In this document: positions 1 through 8,761 of the stretch, piece by piece
How positions within the stretch are numbered: position 1 is the stretch's first letter
How the letters are laid out: the number at the start of each line of letters is the position of its first letter
Source of the DNA: Opitutia bacterium
GTDB lineage: Bacteria > Verrucomicrobiota > Verrucomicrobiia > Opitutales > Opitutaceae
Length of the DNA: 64,000 nucleotides
Reading direction: 5' to 3'
Assembly: GCA_016187925.1 (NCBI GenBank)
Contig: JACPIS010000001.1
Span: 297,266 to 361,265 of the forward strand
Position numbers and translations under genes: made by a program
Notes under the pieces: generated by a model
The model's input: the letters and a program-made list of their open reading frames with translations, nothing else
Database searches by the model: none
What the model was told of the DNA's origin: nothing

Positions 1-1901
1 CGTCCGCCGCCGGAGTTCACGCCGGCGGAGCGTCCCCAGCAGTCCGCGCCATAGCCGGCGAACTTGCGCGGATTCTCGATGGCGTAGGCCTGCTGGATCA
101 GCGCGATGGCCCGGTTGTTCGTGAAATAGTTCGTGTAGCGGTCGCGGAGGCCGCGCGGGTCGAAGCCCATGAACGAGAAGTGCGTGAAGAACAACTCGGC
201 GCCGTTGCCTTCGCCGACCTCGAGCTTGATGCCGTAGTAGGAGTTGCCGTTGGTGAAATGGTCGCCCTGGGTCGTGCGGCTCCAGCCCTGCCGGTAGGCG
301 ATGTGGCGCGGCGACTGGCCGGCCCAGCCGGTGTGCCACATGCTCGCCGGCACCGGATGCGTCGGCGAGGCGATGGCGAGCAGGTAGATGATGAGCGTCT
401 CGTTCCAGCCGATGAGCGGATGGCTGATGTGAAAACCATGATCGGGCGACCAGTGCCAGTAGAGCACGTCGCTGTCGGGCGTCTTGCGATACCAGTCCCA
501 CTCGACCTCGTGCCAGAGACGGGTGGTCGTCTCGCGGATTTCGCGCTCGGCGGGATTGTCCCGGTCGAAATACTGCCGCGCCGCGAGCAGACCCTGGATG
601 ATGAACGCCGTCTCGACGAGGTCGCCGCCGTTGTCGTATTTGCCGAAGTAGGGGATGACCTTGCCGGTGCGTCCGTCGAGGAAGTGCGCCCACGCGCCGT
701 GGAAGCGGTCGGCCTTGGCGAGGAAGCGGACGATCTTGAGCATGCGTTCGGCGCCTTGCTCGCGGGTGACGAACTGCCGGTCCGTCGCGGCGATGAGCGC
801 CATGACGCCGAAGCCGTTTCCGCCCAGCGCCATCATCTGCTCGTTGCCGGGAAGAATTTCCGGCCCCATGCCGGCGTTGGGATGGCCCGCCTCCCAATAA
901 TAGCGGAAGCACCCGAGCTGCACCATATCGAGCAGCTCCTCGTCGGTCAGCGTCCGGGTCGAGGCATCGGCGACAGCGGAAAGGGGCGACTCGTTGCCCT
1001 CCACGTCGACGGCACTGATCTTGTAGTAAGCATGACGGCCGGGCTCGCCCGCGAAATCCTCGTAGCGCGTCCAGTCGCCGCGTTGCGTACCGACCGGTTG
1101 AAACTCCTTGCCGTCCCACGAGCGATAAATGCGGTAGGCGAGCAGATCGTCGTCGTCGGCCGGCTGCCAATGAAGGTCGCAATGCTTTTCGTAGCCTTGG
1201 GCGGTCAGGCCCGTGGGTGCCGCCGGCGGCGTGCGGTCGGTGCTGTCGCCGTCGAGTACGACAAGGTCGTCAATGTAGACCGTGTGCTCGGCGCCGTCGT
1301 CGAGCCCCTGCGTGAAGGAAACGCCAACCGTGTCGGCCACCCGAAAGGCATCATCCGTCGTGTCGCCGTAAAGCGGGTCGGCCTTCCCGAGCGGCAGCTT
1401 GACGCGCACCCATTGGTGCGCCGGCAGGTGGACGTCGTCCTTGACGAACGTCGCGGTCGTGGACCACCGGCCGTGCTGATCGACCAGCGTCACACGCGGC
1501 GAATTGGCCGCCGTAATCTCCGTTTCGGACCAGCACCAGAAGGCGAGCGTGTCGCCCAGCATGGCGAACTTCCGCCAGTCGCGCCCCGGCGCCCGCAGGG
1601 TGACGCGCCAGTCGCCGCCGACGGCGGATTCCCATTTCAGCCGCAGCGCATTGGGCGGACTGACGAAGTGGTCGGTGACGACGGACGCGTTGCCGTTGAT
1701 CTGCTCCAACGTACTGGGCGCCACCACATAGGTCTCCGCGTAGGGGTAGGGGCCGGTCGCCAGCGCGTTGTCGAAAAGGACATGCTGGTCGAAGTTTCCG
1801 GCGCGCACAGGCGCGGCGGTCGTCAGCAGGGCAAGGCCGCACGCCGTCAGTAAGCACAGCGAACGCGCGGGACGGGAAAACACCGGAATCATCGTTTTCA
1901 T
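1..1901 (-). CDS. Exported GH144-like (glycoamylase-like domain) glycoside hydrolase, C-terminus cut by window edge
   Basis: About 633 residues are visible and the C-terminus lies beyond base 1. The start at 1901 gives a signal peptide (residues 1 to about 34, hydrophobic run CLLTACGLALLTTAAP). A beta-sandwich-like region (about 40-225) and a fibronectin type III-like module (about 230-318, beginning PPAAPTGLTA) follow. The (alpha/alpha)6 glycoamylase-like fold (Pfam PF10091 type) starts at about 320, with GCFRYYWEAGHPNAGMGPE and, later, GWNETLIIYLLAIASPTHPV. Characterised members of this fold family (GH144) are endo-beta-1,2-glucanases; older annotations say glucoamylase. It is the last visible gene of the sugar operon, 65 bases after the GH31 gene. 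The fold call is firm; the beta-1,2-glucan specificity is inferred from family and neighbours. Confidence 0.85.
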   Translation of the reverse strand, partial: MKTMIPVFSRPARSLCLLTACGLALLTTAAPVRAGNFDQHVLFDNALATGPYPYAETYVVAPSTLEQINGNASVVTDHFVSPPNALRLKWESAVGGDWRVTLRAPGRDWRKFAMLGDTLAFWCWSETEITAANSPRVTLVDQHGRWSTTATFVKDDVHLPAHQWVRVKLPLGKADPLYGDTTDDAFRVADTVGVSFTQGLDDGAEHTVYIDDLVVLDGDSTDRTPPAAPTGLTAQGYEKHCDLHWQPADDDDLLAYRIYRSWDGKEFQPVGTQRGDWTRYEDFAGEPGRHAYYKISAVDVEGNESPLSAVADASTRTLTDEELLDMVQLGCFRYYWEAGHPNAGMGPEILPGNEQMMALGGNGFGVMALIAATDRQFVTREQGAERMLKIVRFLAKADRFHGAWAHFLDGRTGKVIPYFGKYDNGGDLVETAFIIQGLLAARQYFDRDNPAEREIRETTTRLWHEVEWDWYRKTPDSDVLYWHWSPDHGFHISHPLIGWNETLIIYLLAIASPTHPVPASMWHTGWAGQSPRHIAYRQGWSRTTQGDHFTNGNSYYGIKLEVGEGNGAELFFTHFSFMGFDPRGLRDRYTNYFTNNRAIALIQQAYAIENPRKFAGYGADCWGRSAGVNSGGG

Positions 1902-1966
1902 GGCGGTGAGAGCTGGAGGTTTTTTAATCGGACGGAAAGCCGTGTCCGGCAGACCGGCTGGGGAAA

Positions 1967-4312
1967 TCAGACGGTGAACCACGCGGAGGCGCGGGCCTCA
2001 AGGCGGCGGCCGGTCGCCTGCCAGGAGAAGGGGCGCAGCACGAGCCGCCGTTCGTCGGAGGCCGTGGCAAGAGTCAGTCGGCCGGCCGAGGCGTAGGAAA
2101 CGACCCGCACGCGCAGCGGGCCGAAGCCGGCGCGGAGTTTTTCGACGCCAAGCGCAAGCGAGCCGTCACGTTCGATCCGGGCGGAAAAGCGCACCGTGGT
2201 GCGCCGGCCGCGTTGGTAGCCGAACGTTGCGCCGTCGTCGGCGGAGTATTCGCCCACCGCCTCGCGGCGCGTCGTCTCGTCGAGAAAAACATGCAGCTCT
2301 ATCTCGCGCAAATCGGTCGTCTGGTCGGCGGTCTGCCCGGCCCGCAGCGGCACGAGCGATCCCTCGCGGGCGAACAGCGGCGTGGTGTCTTCCGGGGCGC
2401 GGACGGAGAGCGTCTGCCCGCCCTGATGCCAGCGGCCGTCGGCGAGGGAAAACCAGCGGCAACCCGCCGGCAGCACGACCGCGCGCGCCGCCTTCCCCTG
2501 GTCGACCACCGGTGCGTGCAGCAACGCAGGGCCGACCATGAATTGATCACTGATTTTCCCGAGCGACTGCGCCTTCCGGTCGGCGAAGTCGTGGAAAAGC
2601 GGCCGGAGGATGGCTTCGCCGCTTTGCTCCTGCGCCACGAAGAGCTGATAGAGATACGGCAGGAACTTGTAGCGCAGCCGGACATAGCGGGCGAGGATGC
2701 GCTCGGCGGACTTGCCGAAGGTCCACGGCTCCTGCGCGCGGGCGAGGGCGGAGTTGTGGTTGCGGAAAAACGGAAAGAGAAACCCCGCCTTGTACCACGC
2801 GAGGATGAGCTCGCGTGAAGCATCGTCGGCGAATCCGCCGGCATCGGCGCCGTTGAACGGGATGCCGGAGAGAGCGAGGCCCAGCGTGACCGGGATCGCC
2901 ATGCGCAGGTGGTGCCAGTTGGACATGTTGTCGCCGGTCCACACGGCGGTGTAGCGCGAGCTGGAAATGAACGCACTGCGCGAAAGCAGAAACGGGCGCT
3001 CGTCGGGCCGCGCCGCGAGGAATCCCGCGCGCGAGGCCTGCGCCATGCCGAGGGCGTATTGGTTGTGATAGCTCTCGTGCGGTTGGCGGCCGCGGTCGAA
3101 GAGCATCGACTCCAGCGTGACCATGCCGGTCGCCGGATCGTTCATGTCGAGCCATGCCCCGGCCATGCCGGAGCGCGCAAAGTCGGTGACGCGACGGGCC
3201 CACCACGCGCGCCCGTCGGCCCGGCTGAAGTCGGGGAAGTAGGTCTGCCCCGGCCAGACAAAGCCCACAAAGGGACGCCCTTCGCGGTTGCGGCAGAAGA
3301 TGTCGCGCTTGAGTCCATCGTCGCAGGCTTCGTAGCCGCGCTCGACTTTCACGCCGGGATCGAGGATCGCCACCACGCGCCGGCCGCGGCGTCGGAGAGC
3401 CGCGAGCGTGCGCTTGGCCTTCGCGCGGCTGCCCCATTCGCGCGGCGAGAAGGTGAAGACCTTGTAGCGGTCCATGTAGTCGATATCGAGCCACAGTCCG
3501 TCGCAGGGAATGCCGCGCCGGCGCATCTCGCGGTCGAGCCAGTTGAGGTGCCGCGGACCGGCGTAGCCCCAGCGACACTGGTGGTAGCCAAGCGCCCAGA
3601 GCGGCGGCAGCGGCGTCCGGCCGACGAGCGCCTGGAGTTTGCGCGTCAGCGCGGGCAGGTCGGGTCCGATGATGAGATAAACATCCGGCTGGCCGTCCGG
3701 TGCGCCGACATAGAAGGAGCGCCGCGCCAGGTCGGCCTTGTCCTCGGCGTTCCAGATGAAATTCGAGGCCAGGTCCATGAAGACCTCGCCGGGATGATGC
3801 ACGAGGATGCCCGCGTAGAAATTGCCGCGCTTCACGATGACCCACGGCACGCTGACGTACATCGGGTTCGTATGGTCGTGCCGGATCTGGTCGAAGGGAT
3901 AGTCGGCGATGAGATCGGTGTTCCAGAACTTCACCCGCTGGCCGCTTTTCTCAAAGTCGCGGCTGTGCTCGCCGAGACCGTAGAACTGCATGTCGCGCTC
4001 ATGCCGGAGCTGCAGCAACCACGCGGGCCCGCTGCGGCCGAGCGTCGCTCCCGGTACGCTGCTCAGGACGACACGACCGCGGGCGTCCTTCACGCGCAGC
4101 GTGCCGTCGCGCAGCACCGTGACCCCGTGCGTGCTCGCGCCCTCAATGCGCGCGGCGAGCTTTGCCTGGCTGGGGTTGCGCCAACCGTGGCCGCGCCGGG
4201 CGCGGAGACGAAAAACGTCGCCGCCGAGCGGGGTGACCGCCAGGGCGTCCTTCGCCCCGGAAAACACGAAGTTCGCCGGATGCGGGATTTTGTCGGTGTA
4301 GAGGAGAGCCAT
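1967..4312 (-). CDS. Cytoplasmic GH31 family alpha-glycosidase
   Basis: 781-residue GH31 enzyme, expected to cleave alpha-glucosidic (or alpha-xylosidic) bonds with retention. The N-terminal sandwich carries FYGLGEHSRDFEKSGQ. The barrel holds the catalytic nucleophile in GAWLDMNDPA (Asp about 389) and the acid/base in WTGDNMSNW (Asp about 461), followed by a C-terminal beta-sandwich. The N-terminus (MALLYTDKIPHPANF) has no signal peptide, so it should act in the cytoplasm, unlike the exported GH31 paralogue at 8762-10936. The nucleophile motif reads DMND where many family members read DMNE. It begins 8 bases after the GH3 stop codon, so the two are probably co-translated. Linkage specificity cannot be read from the sequence. 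Confidence 0.9.
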   Translation of the reverse strand: MALLYTDKIPHPANFVFSGAKDALAVTPLGGDVFRLRARRGHGWRNPSQAKLAARIEGASTHGVTVLRDGTLRVKDARGRVVLSSVPGATLGRSGPAWLLQLRHERDMQFYGLGEHSRDFEKSGQRVKFWNTDLIADYPFDQIRHDHTNPMYVSVPWVIVKRGNFYAGILVHHPGEVFMDLASNFIWNAEDKADLARRSFYVGAPDGQPDVYLIIGPDLPALTRKLQALVGRTPLPPLWALGYHQCRWGYAGPRHLNWLDREMRRRGIPCDGLWLDIDYMDRYKVFTFSPREWGSRAKAKRTLAALRRRGRRVVAILDPGVKVERGYEACDDGLKRDIFCRNREGRPFVGFVWPGQTYFPDFSRADGRAWWARRVTDFARSGMAGAWLDMNDPATGMVTLESMLFDRGRQPHESYHNQYALGMAQASRAGFLAARPDERPFLLSRSAFISSSRYTAVWTGDNMSNWHHLRMAIPVTLGLALSGIPFNGADAGGFADDASRELILAWYKAGFLFPFFRNHNSALARAQEPWTFGKSAERILARYVRLRYKFLPYLYQLFVAQEQSGEAILRPLFHDFADRKAQSLGKISDQFMVGPALLHAPVVDQGKAARAVVLPAGCRWFSLADGRWHQGGQTLSVRAPEDTTPLFAREGSLVPLRAGQTADQTTDLREIELHVFLDETTRREAVGEYSADDGATFGYQRGRRTTVRFSARIERDGSLALGVEKLRAGFGPLRVRVVSYASAGRLTLATASDERRLVLRPFSWQATGRRLEARASAWFTV

Positions 4313-4320
4313 GCGAAAGA

Positions 4321-6468
4321 TCAGCGCGTGACGCGGAAGCTGGCGCTCTGTCCGCCCACCAGCAGGATGATTTCACCCGGCTCGAGCACGCTCCGGCCGT
4401 CGTCGTCGGGAAACGAGAGATCACGCCGGGGTTCGATCGCAAAGCGAAACACCCGGCTGGCGCCCGGAGCGAGCGAAGCCTGCTCGAAATGCTTCAGCTC
4501 CTTCAGCGGACGCGTGATGCTGGCCGCGGGATCGCGGATAAACCAGAAGACCGTTTCGACGCCTTCGCAGGCGCCCGTGTTCGTGACCGTGACCTCGGCC
4601 ACCAGCCGGCCGTCCGGCTTCACTTCGGTGCGGTCCAAGCGCAGCGCGCCATAGCCGAACGTCGTGTAGCCCAGTCCATGCGCGAATTCGTAGAGCGGCG
4701 TCGTGGGCATGTCGCGATAAGCGCCCTGATCGCCGCCGCGGCCGCGGGGCCGCATGTTGTGGTACAGCGGAATCTGTCCGGTGGTGCGCGGCCAGGTGAC
4801 GGCGAGACGCCCGGAGGGATTGCGCCGGCCCAGCAGCGTGTCCGCCAATGCGGCGGCGGCCCGCGTGCCGCCGGCCCAGGCGGCGACGATAGCCGACATC
4901 TTTCCCTCGAACGCCGCCAATTCGAGCGGTCGACCGGAGACGAGCACCAACACGATGGGTTTGCCCGTGGCGGCGACGGCCTGCACGAGTTCTTCCTGAC
5001 GGCCGGCCAGACGGAGCGTGGTGCGTGAGGCATTTTCTCCGCTCATCGGGCCGTCTTCACCCACACAGAGAATCACGAGGTCCGACTCGCGGGCGACCTC
5101 GACGGCCGCCGCGGGATTGTCAGAGGCTGCGCCTTGGATGGAGCAACCTTGTTCAACCCGGAGTTGGACGCCGGCGGGCAAGCGCTCCTTGAGGGCCTGC
5201 GCGATGGATTGGGTCTCGGCCGGCTGGCCGTACTGCGCCCAACAGCCGAGCAGCGGGGCGCTGTCGGCGGCGAGCGGACCGAGGAGAGCGATGCGCCGGG
5301 CGCTCGCGGCCAGTGGAAGGACGCCGTCGTTCTTCAACAACACGAGTGAGCGGGCGGCGAGTTCCTCCAGCAATGCGAACTGGCCGGGATCGGGCGCGGC
5401 GTCGGTGAGGGCGTTGGCTTCGGCGTAAGGGCGCTCGAAGAGTCCGAGCTCGAACTTCAGACGGAGCACGCGACGGACCGCCTCATCGACGGCCGCGAGC
5501 GTGACACGGCCCGCCGCGACGTGGGCGGCGAGATGATCCCGGTAGAGGCCGGAGGACATGTCGATGTCCAGGCCGGCGGTGAAGGCCTTCTCGGCGGCCT
5601 CGGCGTCATCGGCGGCGAAGCCCTGGTTGACGAGCTGCACAACGGAATCCCAATCGGAGACGACCGGCCCCGTCAGACCCCAGCGACGGCGGAGGATTTC
5701 CGTCAGGGTGTACTGATTGGCGCTGGCGGGAACTCCGTTGAGGTCGTTGAACCCGCTCATCACCGTCCGTGCGCCGGCGCGGATGCCGGCCTCGAACGGC
5801 GGCAGGTGCATTTCCCAGAGACTTTGCGGAGATATCCCGGTGTAGACGTAATCGCGCCCGCCCTCGGAGGCGCCGTAACCCACGTAGTGCTTGAGACACG
5901 CCGCGACCGAATCACGGCCGCCGAGCTGCTCGCCTTGAAAGCCGCGGACCGAGGCGGCGCTGAAAGCCGAGGCGGCGTGGGGGGACTCGCCAAATGTCTC
6001 GGCAATGCGACCCCAGCGGGCGTCCACGCAATGGTCGACCATCGGGGCGAAGGTCCAGTCGATGCCTTGGGCCCGGGCTTCCGCGGCGGCCAGGGCGCAC
6101 CCCCGGCGGACGAGCTCGGGATCCCACGTGCAGGCCTGCGCGAGCGGAAGGGGTGCTAAGGCGCGATACCCATGAATGACGTCGGCCGCGAAGACCGCGG
6201 GAATACCGAGGCGCGATTCGGTGACGACACGGCGCTGGCAGGCGTTGCGCACCTCCAGCACCGCGGGCGAGCCTCCGACGATGAAGGAGCCGTAGGTCGG
6301 CCGGAACGCATCGGGCCGCAGCGCGAGGTTGTTGGGATTGGTGTCGCTGGCGCCGCACTGGTGGAGCTGGTCGATCTTTTCCTCCAGCGTCATGCGACCG
6401 AGCAGGTCATCGACGCGCAGCTCGACCGGCAGGTCGGTCCGGCGAAATGGCGGCGGTGGTTCGGACAT
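4321..6468 (-). CDS. Cytoplasmic GH3 family beta-glucosidase
   Basis: Retaining beta-glucosidase of family GH3, 715 residues from the chosen start at 6468 (MSEPPPPFRRTDLP). The open frame extends 63 bases further upstream, but that stretch overlaps the end of the previous gene. Domain order is typical: an N-terminal TIM-like barrel with the substrate lysine-histidine motif CLKHYVGYGASEGGRDY and the nucleophile in VVSDWDSV (Asp about 272), then the alpha/beta sandwich (LCVGEDGPMSGENASRT) and a C-terminal Fn3-like domain. No signal peptide is present. In this operon it probably trims imported gluco-oligosaccharides to glucose, complementing the GH94 phosphorylase. GH3 enzymes accompany beta-1,2-glucan enzymes in Listeria and Bacteroides loci, which fits but does not prove sophorose activity. 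Confidence 0.9.
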   Translation of the reverse strand: MSEPPPPFRRTDLPVELRVDDLLGRMTLEEKIDQLHQCGASDTNPNNLALRPDAFRPTYGSFIVGGSPAVLEVRNACQRRVVTESRLGIPAVFAADVIHGYRALAPLPLAQACTWDPELVRRGCALAAAEARAQGIDWTFAPMVDHCVDARWGRIAETFGESPHAASAFSAASVRGFQGEQLGGRDSVAACLKHYVGYGASEGGRDYVYTGISPQSLWEMHLPPFEAGIRAGARTVMSGFNDLNGVPASANQYTLTEILRRRWGLTGPVVSDWDSVVQLVNQGFAADDAEAAEKAFTAGLDIDMSSGLYRDHLAAHVAAGRVTLAAVDEAVRRVLRLKFELGLFERPYAEANALTDAAPDPGQFALLEELAARSLVLLKNDGVLPLAASARRIALLGPLAADSAPLLGCWAQYGQPAETQSIAQALKERLPAGVQLRVEQGCSIQGAASDNPAAAVEVARESDLVILCVGEDGPMSGENASRTTLRLAGRQEELVQAVAATGKPIVLVLVSGRPLELAAFEGKMSAIVAAWAGGTRAAAALADTLLGRRNPSGRLAVTWPRTTGQIPLYHNMRPRGRGGDQGAYRDMPTTPLYEFAHGLGYTTFGYGALRLDRTEVKPDGRLVAEVTVTNTGACEGVETVFWFIRDPAASITRPLKELKHFEQASLAPGASRVFRFAIEPRRDLSFPDDDGRSVLEPGEIILLVGGQSASFRVTR

Positions 6469-6491
6469 GGACGGGCGGGCCAGGGTGAACC

Positions 6492-8735
6492 TCAGCGGGA
6501 AGCCTCGAGCTTGAACGGCATCGTGAGCCAAGCCGTGGAGTCACCGCCCACGAAAACATCGAAGTCCCCCGGTTCGGCGCCAAACGTCATGTCGGCGCGC
6601 CAGAAGGCGAGGTCGGCCGGCGTGAGCGAGAATTCCACGTCGCGCGACTCGTCGGCGGCGAGCTCGATCTTTTTGAACCCCTTCAACTCGCGCACGGGCC
6701 GCGTGACGGAGCCGACGCGATCGCGCACGTAGAGTTGCACGACCTCCTCGCCGGCGCGCTTGCCGATGTTGGTGACGCGGGCGGTCACCGTGAGCGGGGC
6801 GCCGCCCTCGCGGATCGTCGGGGCGCTCAGCCGCAGCCGGTCGTAGCCAAAGCTGGTGTAGCTCAGTCCGAAACCGAACGGATAGCTCGGGGTGTTGAGC
6901 GAGTCGATGTAGCGGGAATAATACGGGTCGTCCTGCTTGAGCGGGGCAGGGCGGCCGGAGTTCTTGTGGGCGTAGAAGAGCGGGATCTGACCGACCGAGC
7001 GCGGCCAGGTGAGCGGCAGATGGCCGGAGGGATTGTAGGCGCCGGTCAGTACGTCCGCGACGGCCGGACCGCCCATCGTGCCGGGATGCCACGCCACGAG
7101 GATGGCGTCGACCAGCGGCTCGACGGCCTCCAGCAGCAGCGGACGGCCGGTCATGAGCAGGAGCACGATCGGCTTGCCGGCCGAGTTGAGCTCCTTCAAC
7201 AGCGCGAGCTGCGGGCCGGAGAGATCGAGCGAGGTGCGGCTGGTGGATTCGCCGGTCTGATAGACGTCCTCGCCGACCGCGACCACGACCACGTCGGAAT
7301 CAACGGCGGCGCGCTTGGCCTTTTCGATGCCCTGGGTGTCGTTGCCGCGCACGTCGCATCCGTAGGCATAGTGCAACCGGCGGCCGGGGTAGATCTGCTC
7401 GAGGGCGGTGCGCACGGTGACGACATCCTCCTTGCGGCCCTGGCCGCGCCAGGTGCCCATCTGATGGAGCGGCGCGTCGGCGAGCGGGCCGACCAGCGCC
7501 ACCGTGAGATCGGCGGTGCGCAGCGGCAGCACGCCGTTGTTCTTCAGCAGCACCATCGAGCGGCGGGCGAGGTCGCGCGCGGCCTCGAGCGACTCGGGAT
7601 GCAGCATCGCGGTCTTCTCGCGCTCCTCGTTGCTGAAACGGTAGGGATCGTCGAAGAGGCCGAGGCGGAACTTGGCGCCGAGAATCGCGCCGACCGCGGC
7701 ATCCAGCCGCGACGGCGGAATCTCGCCGGCGCGGACGAGCCCGGCGATGTACGGACCGAATGCCTCGCTCTGCATGTCGACGTCCATGCCCGCGAGAAAC
7801 GCCTTTTTGGCGGCATCACGCAGGTCGGTGACGTTGCCGTGGGCGCGCAATTCCTCGACGGCCGCCCAGTCGGAGACGAGGAAGCCGCGGAAACCCCACT
7901 CGCGGCGGAGCACCTGGTCGAGCAGGAAGGGATTGGCCGAGCACGGCGTGCCATCGAGGTCGTTGAACGCGGGCATGAGCGTGCCGACGCCGGCCTCGAC
8001 GGCGGCCTTGAACGGCGGGAGATAGACCTCGCGCAGCACGCGCTCGGTCACATCGGTCGTGAAGTAGTCGCGGCCGGCCTGGGCGGCGCCGTAGGCGGCA
8101 AAGTGTTTCGCGCAGGCGAGAATGGTTTCGGTCGTGGCGAACGAGCCGTCGCCCTGGAAACCGTGCACGCGCGCGCGGGCGATGGCGGAGCCGAGGTAGG
8201 GGTCCTCGCCGGCGCCCTCGGCGATGCGACCCCAGCGCGGATCACGGGCGATGTCGACCATCGGGGCGAAGGTCCAGTTGATGCCCGCGGCGGCGGCCTC
8301 CGTGGCGGCGATGCGCTCCGCCTTCTCGATGCGCTCCAGGTCCCAGGACGCCGCGCTGGCCAGCGGGATGGGGAAGATGGTCCGGTAGCCGTGGATGACA
8401 TCCAGGCCGAAAAGCAGCGGGATGTGCAGGCGCGAGGATTCGACGGCAAGCTTCTGCCACTTGCGCGTCTCGGCGGCGCCGACGATGTTCAGCATGCTGC
8501 CCACGCCGCCCGACTGCATCTGGGGCGCAATGGAGGAGGCCGTGGCCGGGCCGGTCATGTCCTCGCGCGAGGAATACTGGACGAGTTGCCCGACTTTTTC
8601 TTCGAGCGTCATGCGCCCGAGCAATTCCTTGACCCGCTCCTCGACGGAGGCGGCGGGAGCAGCGAAGAGGGCGGCGCCGAGGGCGATAGCGGACAGCGAG
8701 ACGACGAGACGACGGAGTGATGGCAGGATGCGCAT
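6492..8735 (-). CDS. Exported GH3 family beta-glucosidase
   Basis: 747 residues from the start at 8735, chosen because it gives a clear signal peptide (MRILPSLRRLVVSLSAIALG, cleavage near AAPAAS-VEE) followed at once by the conserved GH3 opening VKELLGRMTLEEKVGQ. The longer open frame upstream overlaps the GH31 gene and is rejected. Motifs seen are CAKHFAAYGAAQAGRDY and the nucleophile in LVSDWAAVEEL (Asp about 289), then the alpha/beta sandwich (VAVGEDVYQTGESTSRT) and the Fn3-like domain. It is predicted to be a periplasmic or surface beta-glucosidase. It sits directly before a signal-less GH3 paralogue (23-base gap), so the operon holds an exported and a cytosolic version of the same activity. 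Confidence 0.9.
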   Translation of the reverse strand: MRILPSLRRLVVSLSAIALGAALFAAPAASVEERVKELLGRMTLEEKVGQLVQYSSREDMTGPATASSIAPQMQSGGVGSMLNIVGAAETRKWQKLAVESSRLHIPLLFGLDVIHGYRTIFPIPLASAASWDLERIEKAERIAATEAAAAGINWTFAPMVDIARDPRWGRIAEGAGEDPYLGSAIARARVHGFQGDGSFATTETILACAKHFAAYGAAQAGRDYFTTDVTERVLREVYLPPFKAAVEAGVGTLMPAFNDLDGTPCSANPFLLDQVLRREWGFRGFLVSDWAAVEELRAHGNVTDLRDAAKKAFLAGMDVDMQSEAFGPYIAGLVRAGEIPPSRLDAAVGAILGAKFRLGLFDDPYRFSNEEREKTAMLHPESLEAARDLARRSMVLLKNNGVLPLRTADLTVALVGPLADAPLHQMGTWRGQGRKEDVVTVRTALEQIYPGRRLHYAYGCDVRGNDTQGIEKAKRAAVDSDVVVVAVGEDVYQTGESTSRTSLDLSGPQLALLKELNSAGKPIVLLLMTGRPLLLEAVEPLVDAILVAWHPGTMGGPAVADVLTGAYNPSGHLPLTWPRSVGQIPLFYAHKNSGRPAPLKQDDPYYSRYIDSLNTPSYPFGFGLSYTSFGYDRLRLSAPTIREGGAPLTVTARVTNIGKRAGEEVVQLYVRDRVGSVTRPVRELKGFKKIELAADESRDVEFSLTPADLAFWRADMTFGAEPGDFDVFVGGDSTAWLTMPFKLEASR

Positions 8736-8761
8736 GGAGAGTGGGTTTAAAGATTGGCGGA

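Noticed and set aside
180..1853. Long open frame on the plus strand antisense to the GH144-like gene
   Set aside because: It is an antisense reading caused by high GC codon bias; the minus strand gives a signal peptide, Fn3 module and glycoamylase-like motifs.
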